Source: Pseudomonadota bacterium (GTDB taxonomy: Bacteria > Pseudomonadota > Alphaproteobacteria > Rhizobiales > Xanthobacteraceae). Taken from it: 7,995 bases of DNA. The DNA lies in the NCBI GenBank assembly GCA_023433965.1, contig JAEYTQ010000342.1, positions 1 through 7,995 of the forward strand. Reading direction: 5' to 3'. This document shows, in pieces, positions 1 through 6,208 of the stretch. Made by a program: the position numbers and the translations under genes. The notes beneath the pieces are model-generated. The model saw only the letters and a program-made list of their open reading frames with translations. It searched no databases and was not told the DNA's origin. Positions within the stretch are counted from its first letter, which is position 1. Each line of letters starts with the position of its first letter.

Positions 1-17
1 CATCCGGAGCGTTTGCC

Positions 18-227
18 ATGCGGCTTCCCGCCCTCGAACTCATTCTCTCCCTGCTCTCGCTGCTCGATGTCCGCGGCCATATCCCGCGTTTCGACGATTT
101 CCGGCCGGCCCCGGCCGCGCCAGCCCCGGCTGGCGTGGTCCGCGCTCTGGCCGCAGCGATCGCCGTCTGCGCCGCGCTGGCGCTAACGATCTGGGGATTG
201 GTCTGGCTGTCCATGCATCTGCTCTGA
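18..227 (+). CDS. Small hypothetical membrane protein, 69 aa
   Basis: I do not recognise this protein as a named family. The ATG at 18 is preceded by GGAG at 6-9 with an 8-base spacer, a good ribosome binding site, and the frame closes at TGA 225-227. The protein has a hydrophobic N-terminal stretch (residues about 5-17, rich in Leu), a short polar part with RFDDFRP, a Pro/Ala linker (about 31-39), and one clear transmembrane helix near the C-terminus (about 41-68, ending in WLSMHLL). It is therefore probably a small inner-membrane protein. It lies on the same strand as nirK, about 310 bases upstream, with no other gene between. Small unknown genes next to nirK are known in bradyrhizobia, so a link to low-oxygen growth is possible but is inference only. 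Its promoter lies outside the window. Confidence 0.55.
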   Translation: MRLPALELILSLLSLLDVRGHIPRFDDFRPAPAAPAPAGVVRALAAAIAVCAALALTIWGLVWLSMHLL

Positions 228-347
228 CCGGACGCGCTTGGCGAAGGGGCGGCTGCTATCTCATTCACGCGCATGAGCCTGCGCGGCCGAGATCGCCACC
301 CAATTTGAGTATGCAAACGAGTTGCTGCCGATCGCGATGCGGTTGCA

Positions 348-369
348 GTGATGCGCCGATCCGCATCAC
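348..369. repeat. Perfect inverted repeat, 8-bp arms, upstream of nirK
   Basis: GTGATGCG at 348-355 and CGCATCAC at 362-369 are exact reverse complements separated by CCGATC. It lies about 170-190 bases before the nirK start and is not followed by a T-run, so an operator is more likely than a terminator. No regulator family was recognised from the motif. Confidence 0.5.
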
Positions 370-385
370 GTCGTCGGAGGCGATC

Positions 386-406
386 AGCATGATCGCTGAT
401 CATGCT
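386..406. repeat. Perfect inverted repeat, 9-bp arms, upstream of nirK
   Basis: AGCATGATC at 386-394 and GATCATGCT at 398-406 are exact reverse complements around the spacer GCT. The size (21 bp with a short centre) is typical of a dimeric regulator's operator. It sits 54 bp upstream of the FixK-like box (edge of arm at 406 to centre at about 460). I did not recognise a matching consensus. A DNA hairpin role is the alternative. Confidence 0.55.
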
Positions 407-453
407 CTTGCGCGACATCTGAACATTGCCGCGGAGGCGAATCCGGCGAAAGC

Positions 454-467
454 TTGTCGCAGCGCAA
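454..467. promoter_or_regulatory. FixK/FNR-type box upstream of nirK
   Basis: The sequence TTGTCGCAGCGCAA has the TTG-N8-CAA architecture of CRP/FNR-family sites used by FixK2 and NnrR in rhizobia. Its centre is at 460.5. If it acts as a class II activator site at about -41.5, transcription would start near 502, leaving a leader of about 35 bases before the nirK ATG at 537. This spacing is plausible. Which protein binds (FixK-like for low oxygen, NnrR-like for nitrogen oxides) cannot be read from the sequence. Confidence 0.75.
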
Positions 468-536
468 ACACGCTTGCCGTAACAGGCGCACACTGCATCC
501 CGTCATCAAAACCTTTTCACATGAAGGATGCTTCCG

Positions 537-1634
537 ATGTTCACCCGCAGAGCCGCATTGATCAGCGCCGCCGCGACCGCCTTGATGCTGGCGACACCGG
601 CTTTCGCCGCCAGCGAACTCAAGCTGCCGCGCCAGAAGGTCGAGCTGGTCGCTCCGCCCTTCGTGCATGCGCACGAGCAGGCCACGACGCAGGGCCCCAA
701 GATCGTCGAGTTCAGGATGACGGTCGAGGAGAAGAAGGTGGTCATCGACGACAAGGGCACCACCTTCCAGGCCATGACGTTCAACGGCTCGATGCCCGGA
801 CCGCTCATGGTCGTGCACGAAGGCGACTATGTCGAGCTGACGCTGGTCAATCCTGCGACCAACACCATGCCGCACAACATCGACTTCCATTCCGCGACCG
901 GCGCGCTCGGCGGCGGCGAGCTCACGCTCATCAATCCCGGCGAGCAGGTCGTGCTGCGCTGGAAGGCGACCAAGACCGGCGTATTCGTCTATCATTGCGC
1001 ACCGGGTGGCCCGATGATCCCCTGGCACGTCGTCTCCGGCATGAACGGTGCCGTGATGGTGCTGCCGCGCGAGGGGCTGACCGACGGCAAGGGCCGCGCG
1101 CTGAAATACGACAAGGTCTACTACATCGGCGAGCAGGACATGTACGTGCCGCGTGACGAGAAGGGCAATTTCAAGTCCTACGAATCGCCGGGTGAGGCCT
1201 ATACTGAAACCGAAGAGGTGATGAAGAAGCTGATCCCGACCCATGTCGTGTTCAACGGCAAGGTCGGCGCGCTCACCGGCAAGAACGCGCTCACCGCCAA
1301 GGTCGGCGAGAACGTGCTGATCGTGCACTCGCAGGCCAATCGCGACAGCCGCCCGCATCTGATCGGCGGCCATGGCGATTATGTCTGGGAGACCGGCAAG
1401 TTCGGCAATGCACCCGAAGTCGGGCTCGAGACCTGGTTCATCCGCGGCGGCTCGGCGGGAGCTGCGCTGTACAAATTCCAGCAGCCCGGCATCTACGCGT
1501 ATGTCACGCATAACCTGATCGAGGCGGCCAATCTGGGCGGTACCGCGCACTTCAAGGTCGAGGGCAAGTGGAACGACGACCTGATGACCCAGGTGAAGGC
1601 GCCTTCCGAAATCCCGCCGGCCAACACCAACTAG
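537..1634 (+). CDS. nirK: Copper-containing nitrite reductase NirK (NO-forming)
   Basis: NirK reduces nitrite to nitric oxide in the periplasm, taking electrons from a cytochrome c or cupredoxin; it acts as a homotrimer. ATG 537 is chosen because AAGGA (524-528) lies 8 bases upstream. An in-frame ATG at 528 would add three residues but overlaps that site. From 537 the protein has 365 residues. It starts with a twin-arginine-like signal (FTRRAALIS, then a hydrophobic run to PAFA), followed by two cupredoxin domains. Numbered from 537, the type 1 copper ligands are H113, C154, H164 and M169. The type 2 ligands are H118, H153 and H325, with catalytic D116 and H279 (in GGHGD). All expected residues are present, so the enzyme should be active. 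The loop between C154 and H164 ([11 protein letters not shown]) is one residue longer than in the Alcaligenes enzyme as I recall it. The C-terminus (KWNDDLM) is typical. A FixK-like box lies upstream and an intrinsic terminator follows directly. Confidence 0.97.
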   Translation: MFTRRAALISAAATALMLATPAFAASELKLPRQKVELVAPPFVHAHEQATTQGPKIVEFRMTVEEKKVVIDDKGTTFQAMTFNGSMPGPLMVVHEGDYVELTLVNPATNTMPHNIDFHSATGALGGGELTLINPGEQVVLRWKATKTGVFVYHCAPGGPMIPWHVVSGMNGAVMVLPREGLTDGKGRALKYDKVYYIGEQDMYVPRDEKGNFKSYESPGEAYTETEEVMKKLIPTHVVFNGKVGALTGKNALTAKVGENVLIVHSQANRDSRPHLIGGHGDYVWETGKFGNAPEVGLETWFIRGGSAGAALYKFQQPGIYAYVTHNLIEAANLGGTAHFKVEGKWNDDLMTQVKAPSEIPPANTN

Positions 1635-1643
1635 ACGCCACAG

Positions 1644-1675
1644 GGGGCCGGCCATCGCCGGCCCCTTCTTCTTTT
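1644..1675 (+). terminator. Intrinsic terminator between nirK and nirV
   Basis: A perfect 9-bp GC-rich stem, GGGGCCGGC (1644-1652) with GCCGGCCCC (1657-1665), encloses the tetraloop CATC. It is followed by the T-rich run TTCTTCTTTT (1666-1675). It begins 10 bases after the nirK stop and ends 5 bases before the first nirV ATG. It should end most nirK transcripts, with partial read-through into nirV. It could also protect the nirK mRNA 3' end. Confidence 0.88.
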
Positions 1676-1680
1676 GGGGA

Positions 1681-2565
1681 ATGATCGTGCTGATCGCATT
1701 CAAGCTCAAACTGGCCCTCGCATGCGCGGCCGGGCTCGCGGGGCCGCTGACCGTTGCGCCGCTCGTTTCCGAGATGAGGACAGGCCACGCGGGAGGCGAG
1801 CCGGTCATGGTCGAGGTCGCAGCCGGCAGCTTCACCTATCGTGAAGCCGGCGATTTCACCCGCGGCGGACGCCAGGCGGAAGCACCGCTGCGCACCGTGC
1901 GGATGGACCGGCCGCTGCACATCATGCGAAATCAGGTCTCGTCGTCGGATTATCAGCTTTGCGTGCAGGACGGCGCCTGCCGCGCCCTCGATCGCGATGT
2001 GGCGATCGCTCCCGATCGCCCCGCGGTGCAGGTGAGCTGGCACGATGCCGAGGCCTACGCAGGCTGGCTCTCGCGCAAGACCGGCCAGCATTACCGTCTG
2101 CCCAGCGACGAGGAATGGGCCTTTGCCGCCGGCTCACGATTCAAGGACGATGGTGTACCGGTCGATGCAAGCGACCCTTCGAAGCGCTGGATCAGCCGCT
2201 ATGAGCGTGAATCCGAACGGGACCTCGCCGACACCGCGACTTATTCTTTCGGCAAGTTCGGCCTGAACGAGCATGGCGTCGAAGATCTCGCCGGCAATGT
2301 CTGGGAATGGACCGCGACCTGCTTCGTGCGCTCGCGTGTCGACGACGCCGGCAATGCCGGCCGGTCGACGGTGAACTGCGGCGTACGCGTAGCCGAGGGC
2401 GCCCACCGCACCTATGTCACCGATTTCATCCGTGACGCCCGCGCCGGCGGCTGCGCCCAAGGCGTGCCGCCCGCCAATCTCGGCTTCCGCCTGGTGCGCG
2501 AGGCGACGCCGTGGCTGGTCAGCGTGTCGCAGCGGCTGATCCAGGCGCGGCCGGCAAGGTCATAG
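1681..2565 (+). CDS. nirV: NirV, FGE-sulfatase-domain protein associated with nirK
   Basis: NirV-type proteins are encoded next to nirK in several alphaproteobacteria; their biochemical role is unknown to me. From ATG 1681 the protein has 294 residues. A hydrophobic N-terminus (about 3-29) suggests export or a membrane anchor. The rest matches the formylglycine-generating enzyme/sulfatase-modifying fold: residues 42-51 (VMVEVAAGSF), VQVSWHDAEAYAGWLS (116-131), YRLPSDEEWAFAA (138-150), GNVWEWT (205-211) and NLGFRLVR (266-273). The CxxxxC copper pair that precedes NLGFR in true FGE enzymes is absent: the matching stretch reads HRTYVTDFIRDAR. Cysteines at 94, 100, 214, 233 and 258 could form disulfides if the protein is exported. 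The start is uncertain: GGGGA (1676-1680) touches ATG 1681 and is better spaced for an in-frame GTG at 1687. Expression probably depends on read-through of the hairpin just upstream. Confidence 0.88.
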   Translation: MIVLIAFKLKLALACAAGLAGPLTVAPLVSEMRTGHAGGEPVMVEVAAGSFTYREAGDFTRGGRQAEAPLRTVRMDRPLHIMRNQVSSSDYQLCVQDGACRALDRDVAIAPDRPAVQVSWHDAEAYAGWLSRKTGQHYRLPSDEEWAFAAGSRFKDDGVPVDASDPSKRWISRYERESERDLADTATYSFGKFGLNEHGVEDLAGNVWEWTATCFVRSRVDDAGNAGRSTVNCGVRVAEGAHRTYVTDFIRDARAGGCAQGVPPANLGFRLVREATPWLVSVSQRLIQARPARS

Positions 2566-2601
2566 CCGCGCGCATCGCTTTCCCATCATCGTCGCGGCCC
2601 A

Positions 2602-2629
2602 TTGATTAGAACGAATCTAAAGTCATATT
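2602..2629 (+). promoter_or_regulatory. Candidate promoter of the iron-transport pair
   Basis: TTGATT (2602-2607) and CATATT (2624-2629), 16 bases apart, resemble a sigma-70-type -35/-10 pair. The first ICE-like box lies between and over these elements, and the second covers the end of the -10 and the expected start site near 2636. The match is modest, and the overlap with the ICE boxes is the main support. Confidence 0.4.
2606..2620. promoter_or_regulatory. ICE/Irr-box-like iron control element 1
   Basis: TTAGAACGAATCTAA has 5-bp dyad arms (TTAGA / TCTAA) and fits the rhizobial iron control element pattern TTTAGAA-N3-TTCTAAA, recognised by the Fur-family regulator Irr. It lies about 120 bases upstream of an iron-binding-protein gene, which fits iron-dependent control. 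Binding by Irr is inferred, not shown. Confidence 0.7.
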
Positions 2630-2642
2630 GGAATCGCTCTAA
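2628..2642. promoter_or_regulatory. ICE/Irr-box-like iron control element 2
   Basis: TTGGAATCGCTCTAA is a degenerate copy of the first ICE-like box with the same layout (TTxGAA-N3-xTCTAA). Its centre is 22 bp from that of the first, about two helical turns, so two dimers could bind the same DNA face. It covers the likely -10/start region. Confidence 0.55.
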
Positions 2643-2735
2643 GTCATGCCCTTTCGCGACATCGCGTCGCTGACTTTGCCACCTCGCCTGCGCTACTCAA
2701 TTCGGCGTTCAATTGCCCGCCTGGGAGCAGCCTTA

Positions 2736-3764
2736 ATGATGAATCTTCGCGTCCTCGCCGTATCCGCGGCGGTGCTGAGCCTGACCTCGTCCTTCGTCTC
2801 GGAAGCAGCCGCCAACAATGGTGAGGTCAACGTCTATACCTATCGGGAGACCAAGCTGATCCAGCCTCTGTTCGACGCGTTCAGCAAGGACACGGGCATC
2901 AAGGTCAACGTCGTGTCCGCGAGCTCCGGTCTGGAGCAGCGCATGAAGGCGGAAGGCGCCAACAGTCCCGCGGACGTGCTGCTGACGGTGGACATTGGCC
3001 GCATCGATGAGGCCGTGCAGGCCGGCGTCACCCAGCCGATCAAGTCGGAGGTGGTCGACAAGGTCGTGCCGGCGCAGTATCGCGATCCGGACGGACACTG
3101 GGCCGGCATCTCAATGCGCGCGCGCGTTATCTATGCCTCGAAGGATCGCGTCAAGCAGGACAAGATCACCTACGAGGAGCTCGCCGATCCCAAGTGGAAG
3201 GGCAAGATCTGCATCCGCTCGGGCCAGCACATCTACAATAACGCGCTGTTCGCAGCCTACACGGCCAAGCACGGCGAGGCCAAGGCCGAGGAATGGCTGC
3301 GCGGCGTGAAGGCCAATCTCGCGCAGAAGCCCTCGGGCGGCGATCGTGAAGCGGCGCGTGACGTCGCCGCCGGCAAGTGCGACATCGGCATCGGCAACAC
3401 CTATTACTGGGCGCTGATGATGAACAACGATCCCGACAAGAAGCCCTGGGCGGAAGCCACCCGCGTCATCCTGCCGACCTTCGAAGGCGGCGGCACCCAC
3501 GTCAACCTCTCGGGCGTGCTGCTCGCCAAGCACGCGCCCAACAAGGCCAACGGCATCAAGCTGATCGAGTGGCTCGTCGGCGAGCAGGCGCAGCAGATGT
3601 ATGCCGACCAGAACTACGAATATCCGGTCCGCGCCGGTGTCGCCGTCAACTCCACCATCGCCGGTTACGGCAAGCTCGGCCCGGATCCGTTGCCGATCGC
3701 AAAGATAGCCGCCAACCGCAAGGCTGCGGCCTCGCTGGTGGACAAGGTCGGCTTTGACAACTGA
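2736..3764 (+). CDS. fbpA: Ferric-iron ABC transporter periplasmic binding protein (FbpA/FutA family)
   Basis: This protein captures Fe3+ in the periplasm and hands it to an inner-membrane permease. The frame is open from ATG 2646, but that start has no ribosome binding site and would add 30 unusual residues before the signal peptide. ATG 2736 has GGGAG (2723-2727) 8 bases upstream and gives 342 residues. A Sec signal peptide (MMNLRVLAVSAAVLSL to about EAAA, residue 26) is followed by the mature start near NNGEVNVYTY. Family signs, numbered from 2736: Y34 and Y36 in NVYTYRE, the sugar/iron-binding fold stretch ADVLLTVDIGRIDEA (79-93), and the paired tyrosines Y223-Y224 in GIGNTYYW, which bind the metal in FbpA/FutA proteins. 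The N-terminal YTYRE resembles the Tyr-ligand (FutA-like) group rather than the His-ligand group. Two ICE-like boxes lie upstream. The stop overlaps the permease gene. Specificity for iron over another metal is inferred from the tyrosines and the regulatory context. Confidence 0.93.
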   Translation: MMNLRVLAVSAAVLSLTSSFVSEAAANNGEVNVYTYRETKLIQPLFDAFSKDTGIKVNVVSASSGLEQRMKAEGANSPADVLLTVDIGRIDEAVQAGVTQPIKSEVVDKVVPAQYRDPDGHWAGISMRARVIYASKDRVKQDKITYEELADPKWKGKICIRSGQHIYNNALFAAYTAKHGEAKAEEWLRGVKANLAQKPSGGDREAARDVAAGKCDIGIGNTYYWALMMNNDPDKKPWAEATRVILPTFEGGGTHVNLSGVLLAKHAPNKANGIKLIEWLVGEQAQQMYADQNYEYPVRAGVAVNSTIAGYGKLGPDPLPIAKIAANRKAAASLVDKVGFDN

Positions 3765-5466
3765 TCTCTGGCGGCCTTCGTCTCTCCAACTGGCAAACGC
3801 TACAGGCGCACGGCCTCGCTCGCGAGGCCGTGTCCACGCCGGCCGCGCCGCAACCGCCATCGCGATCGCAACCGCTATCCTGGTCGCGGCACCCGTGATC
3901 TCGATCTTTGCGCTGGCTGTGCAGCCGGCGCCCGACGTGTGGCACGACCTGATCAACTACGTGCTGCCGGCGGCTCTCCTGGATACGGCCCTTCTGCTCG
4001 TCGGTGTCGGCGCGCTCACACTTCTGATCGGCGCCGGCACTGCATGGGTGATGTCGCGCCACGATTTTCCCGGCCGGAGCATGCTCCTGTGGCTGATGCC
4101 GCTACCGCTGGCGATTCCGACCTATCTTGCAGCCTATGTCTATGCCGACCTGTTCGAACCGCTCGGCCTGGTACATCGCACCTTGGCGATCTGGCTGCCG
4201 CTGCATGATGCCCTCGGCCTTCTGCCCAATTTGCGTTCGCTGCCGGGCGCCATCGTCGTGATCGGGCTCGTGCTCTACCCCTACGTCTATCTGTCTGCGC
4301 GTGCGACCTTCCAGGTTCAGTCTGCCGAATTCGCCGAGGCGGCCACGACGCTGGGCGCCAGCCGATGGACCGTTTTCTGGCGCGTTTCACTGCCGATGGC
4401 GCGGCCGGCGCTCGCGGTCGGCGTGGCGCTGGTCGCGCTGGAAACGCTCAACGACATCGGCGCCAGCGAATATCTCGGCATCCGCACGCTGACGGTCTCG
4501 ATCTTCACCACCTGGCTCAATCGCGGCAGCCTTGCCGGTGCGGCCCAACTCGCATGCCTGATGCTCGCGATCGTCGCCGGCCTGATTGCGATGGAGCGAT
4601 ACGGCCGTCGCAACGCCAACATCGAATTCTCGGCCGAAAGCCCGCATGTGAGGCGGCGGACCCCGCTGTCCGGCGCGAGAGCGTGGATCGCGTTCACCGT
4701 CTGCGTGCTGCCGGTGCTGATCGGCTTCGTCGTGCCGCTGTCCTATCTCGCGCATCAGGCTCTCGGTCGCGGCCTGCTTGCGAATTTCGACCCGCTTCTG
4801 TGGCGCCACACCTTCCATTCGTTTGCCTTTGCAGCGCTCGCGACGCTGACGGCACTGATGCTCGCGCTCGCCACGACGATCGCCCACCGCTTGCGGCCTG
4901 ATCCTCTGCGATATCTGGCGATGAGCATCGCGCAGGCCGGCTACGCGCAGCCGGGCCTCGTGATTGCCCTTGGTCTGCTGACCCCCGTCCTGGCGGTCGA
5001 CAACGCACTGAGCGCGGCCGTCACCTGGACCGGACGTCCGCTGCCCGGGTTGCTCCTGGTCGGCTCCGGGATGGCCGTCGTCATCGGTTATACGATCCGG
5101 TTTCTGGCCGTCACGGTCGGCATGATCAAGGCCGGGTTCGACAGCATTCCGCGCGACTACGACGAGAGCGCGCGCACGGTCGGCGCGGGCCAGGCGGTCA
5201 TGTTGAGGCAGATCTATCTGCCGCTGCTCCGGCCGGCGATGCTCGGCGCCGTCATCATCATGTTCGTCGATTGCCTGAAGGAGCTCCCGGCAACGCTGCT
5301 ATTGCGGCCCCTCAACGTCGAGACATTGTCGACGTCGATCTACCAGTTCGCAAGCCGCGGCAATTTCGAGGACGGCGCGCTCGCGGCCCTCCTCATCGTC
5401 GCCGCCAGCATCGGCCCGGTTGCCTGGCTGACCCGGTTCTCCGAGGTGCCGAGCGGCCCCGCTTGA
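3754..5466 (+). CDS. fbpB: Ferric-iron ABC transporter permease, fused two-domain (FbpB family)
   Basis: This is the inner-membrane channel partner of the preceding binding protein. The 570-residue length and two binding-protein-dependent permease domains fit FbpB/SfuB-type iron permeases, where both halves are fused. Multiple hydrophobic helices run from about residue 32 to 556, with a polar linker around 281-310. Each half has an EAA loop, the contact site for the ATPase: EFAEAATTLGASRWTVFWR (192-210) followed by LP, and YDESARTVGAGQAVMLRQ (469-486) followed by IYLP. The start is a TTG at 3754, inside the end of the binding-protein gene (11-bp overlap), with AAGG (3744-3747) 6 bases upstream, so translation is probably coupled. 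No in-frame ATG occurs near the N-terminus. No ATPase (FbpC) gene follows; the next gene is convergent. The ATPase must come from elsewhere in the genome. Confidence 0.93.
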   Translation: MTTDLWRPSSLQLANATGARPRSRGRVHAGRAATAIAIATAILVAAPVISIFALAVQPAPDVWHDLINYVLPAALLDTALLLVGVGALTLLIGAGTAWVMSRHDFPGRSMLLWLMPLPLAIPTYLAAYVYADLFEPLGLVHRTLAIWLPLHDALGLLPNLRSLPGAIVVIGLVLYPYVYLSARATFQVQSAEFAEAATTLGASRWTVFWRVSLPMARPALAVGVALVALETLNDIGASEYLGIRTLTVSIFTTWLNRGSLAGAAQLACLMLAIVAGLIAMERYGRRNANIEFSAESPHVRRRTPLSGARAWIAFTVCVLPVLIGFVVPLSYLAHQALGRGLLANFDPLLWRHTFHSFAFAALATLTALMLALATTIAHRLRPDPLRYLAMSIAQAGYAQPGLVIALGLLTPVLAVDNALSAAVTWTGRPLPGLLLVGSGMAVVIGYTIRFLAVTVGMIKAGFDSIPRDYDESARTVGAGQAVMLRQIYLPLLRPAMLGAVIIMFVDCLKELPATLLLRPLNVETLSTSIYQFASRGNFEDGALAALLIVAASIGPVAWLTRFSEVPSGPA

Positions 5467-5491
5467 AGGCATGGGCGCATCGTCGGCACAT

Positions 5492-5515
5492 GCGTCACGC
5501 ATCGCATCGTGATGC
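5492..5515. other. Hairpin in the convergent intergenic gap
   Basis: GCGTCACG (5492-5499) can pair with CGTGATGC (5508-5515) with one G-U pair and an 8-base loop. It lies between the ends of the permease gene (+) and the CoA-transferase subunit B gene (-). Neither side has a clear T-run, so it is at best a weak bidirectional terminator. Confidence 0.3.
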
Positions 5516-5536
5516 GCGCTCCCGGCGCTTCTCGCC

Positions 5537-6187
5537 TTACGTGTTCTTCAGCGCGACGCGGAATTCGGCTTCGGTCTTGGCCTTGACTTCGTCGAGCGAG
5601 ACGCCTTCGGCGAGCTCGATCAGCGCCATGCCGCCGCTGCCGTGCTTGTCGATGGTGAAGACGGCAAGATCGGTCACGACCATGTCGACCACGCGCTCGC
5701 CCGTCAGCGGCAGATTGCACTTCTTCAAGAGCTTCGGGCCGTCCTTGGCCGAATGCTCCATCACCACGATCACGCGCTTGACGCCGGCGACGAGATCCAT
5801 CGCGCCGCCCATGCCCTTGACCATCTTGCCGGGGATCATCCAGTTGGCGAGATCGCCGTTCTGGGCCACCTGCATGGCGCCAAGGATGGAGAGATCCATA
5901 TGGCCGCCGCGGATCATGCCGAAGGAATCGGCGCTTGAGAAATAGGAGGTCGAGGGCAGCTCGCTGACGGTCTGCTTGCCGGCGTTGATGAGGTCGGCAT
6001 CTTCCTCGCCCTCATAGGGGAACGGGCCCATGCCGAGCATGCCGTTCTCGCTCTGCAGGGAGACGTCCATGCCGTCGGGGATGTAGTTCGAGACCAGCGT
6101 CGGGATGCCGATACCGAGATTGACGTAATAGCCGTCGCGCAATTCCTTTGCGGCGCGCGCGGCCATCTGTTCACGGGTCCAGGCCAT
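5537..6187 (-). CDS. scoB: 3-oxoacid CoA-transferase, subunit B
   Basis: This is the beta subunit of a family I CoA-transferase, which moves CoA from succinyl-CoA to a 3-oxoacid such as acetoacetate (EC 2.8.3.5) in the cytoplasm. It has 216 residues, the normal length. The N-terminal [12 protein letters not shown] (19-30) is the family's subunit B signature, and SENG at 46-49 holds the catalytic glutamate E47 that forms the glutamyl-CoA intermediate. Other conserved parts are [17 protein letters not shown] (90-106) and [20 protein letters not shown] (124-143). The ATG at 6187 has GGAG 8 bases upstream on the minus strand. The gap to subunit A is about 20 bases, so the two are co-transcribed. 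3-Oxoadipate CoA-transferase (PcaJ) is the closest alternative. No other aromatic-catabolism genes are nearby, which favours the Sco assignment. Confidence 0.93.
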   Translation of the reverse strand: MAWTREQMAARAAKELRDGYYVNLGIGIPTLVSNYIPDGMDVSLQSENGMLGMGPFPYEGEEDADLINAGKQTVSELPSTSYFSSADSFGMIRGGHMDLSILGAMQVAQNGDLANWMIPGKMVKGMGGAMDLVAGVKRVIVVMEHSAKDGPKLLKKCNLPLTGERVVDMVVTDLAVFTIDKHGSGGMALIELAEGVSLDEVKAKTEAEFRVALKNT

Positions 6188-6208
6188 ATCAGTTCTCCTG
6201 TGTCGCGC

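Larger units (their letters stand above)
228..536 (+). promoter_or_regulatory. Non-coding upstream region of nirK
   Basis: About 300 bases with no convincing gene. Open frames crossing it lack ribosome binding sites and continue into nirK out of frame or antisense. It contains a weak hairpin CGCGCA / TGCGCG at 268-273 and 280-285 without a T-run, two strong perfect inverted repeats (348-369 and 386-406), a FixK/FNR-like dyad (454-467), and the nirK ribosome binding site AAGGA at 524-528. The hexamer GATGCG occurs at both 336 and 350, so CCGCATC at 361-367 could pair with either copy. The nirK promoter must lie here. I could not find a convincing -10 element. Confidence 0.6.

Noticed and set aside
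408..421. Second possible FixK-like site beginning TTGCGCG
   Set aside because: The right half does not read CAA, so the dyad is missing.
305..1156. Plus-strand open frame of 283 codons overlapping the nirK start
   Set aside because: It is out of frame with nirK, rich in Arg/Ala, and has no ribosome binding site. It is a frame shadow of nirK.
384..1835. Long open frame on the minus strand (483 codons) opposite nirK
   Set aside because: It is antisense to a gene with all catalytic residues present. The translation is low-complexity (Arg/His/Asp-rich) and resembles no family, as expected from GC-biased codons read in the opposite frame.
2646..2735. Upstream in-frame start (ATG 2646) for the iron-binding protein
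   Set aside because: It has no ribosome binding site and overlaps the expected start of transcription. It would also place 30 non-signal residues before a normal signal peptide. ATG 2736 has GGGAG at the right distance.
3111..3956. Minus-strand open frame of 281 codons opposite the iron-binding-protein gene
   Set aside because: It is antisense to a well-supported gene, and no domain can be recognised.
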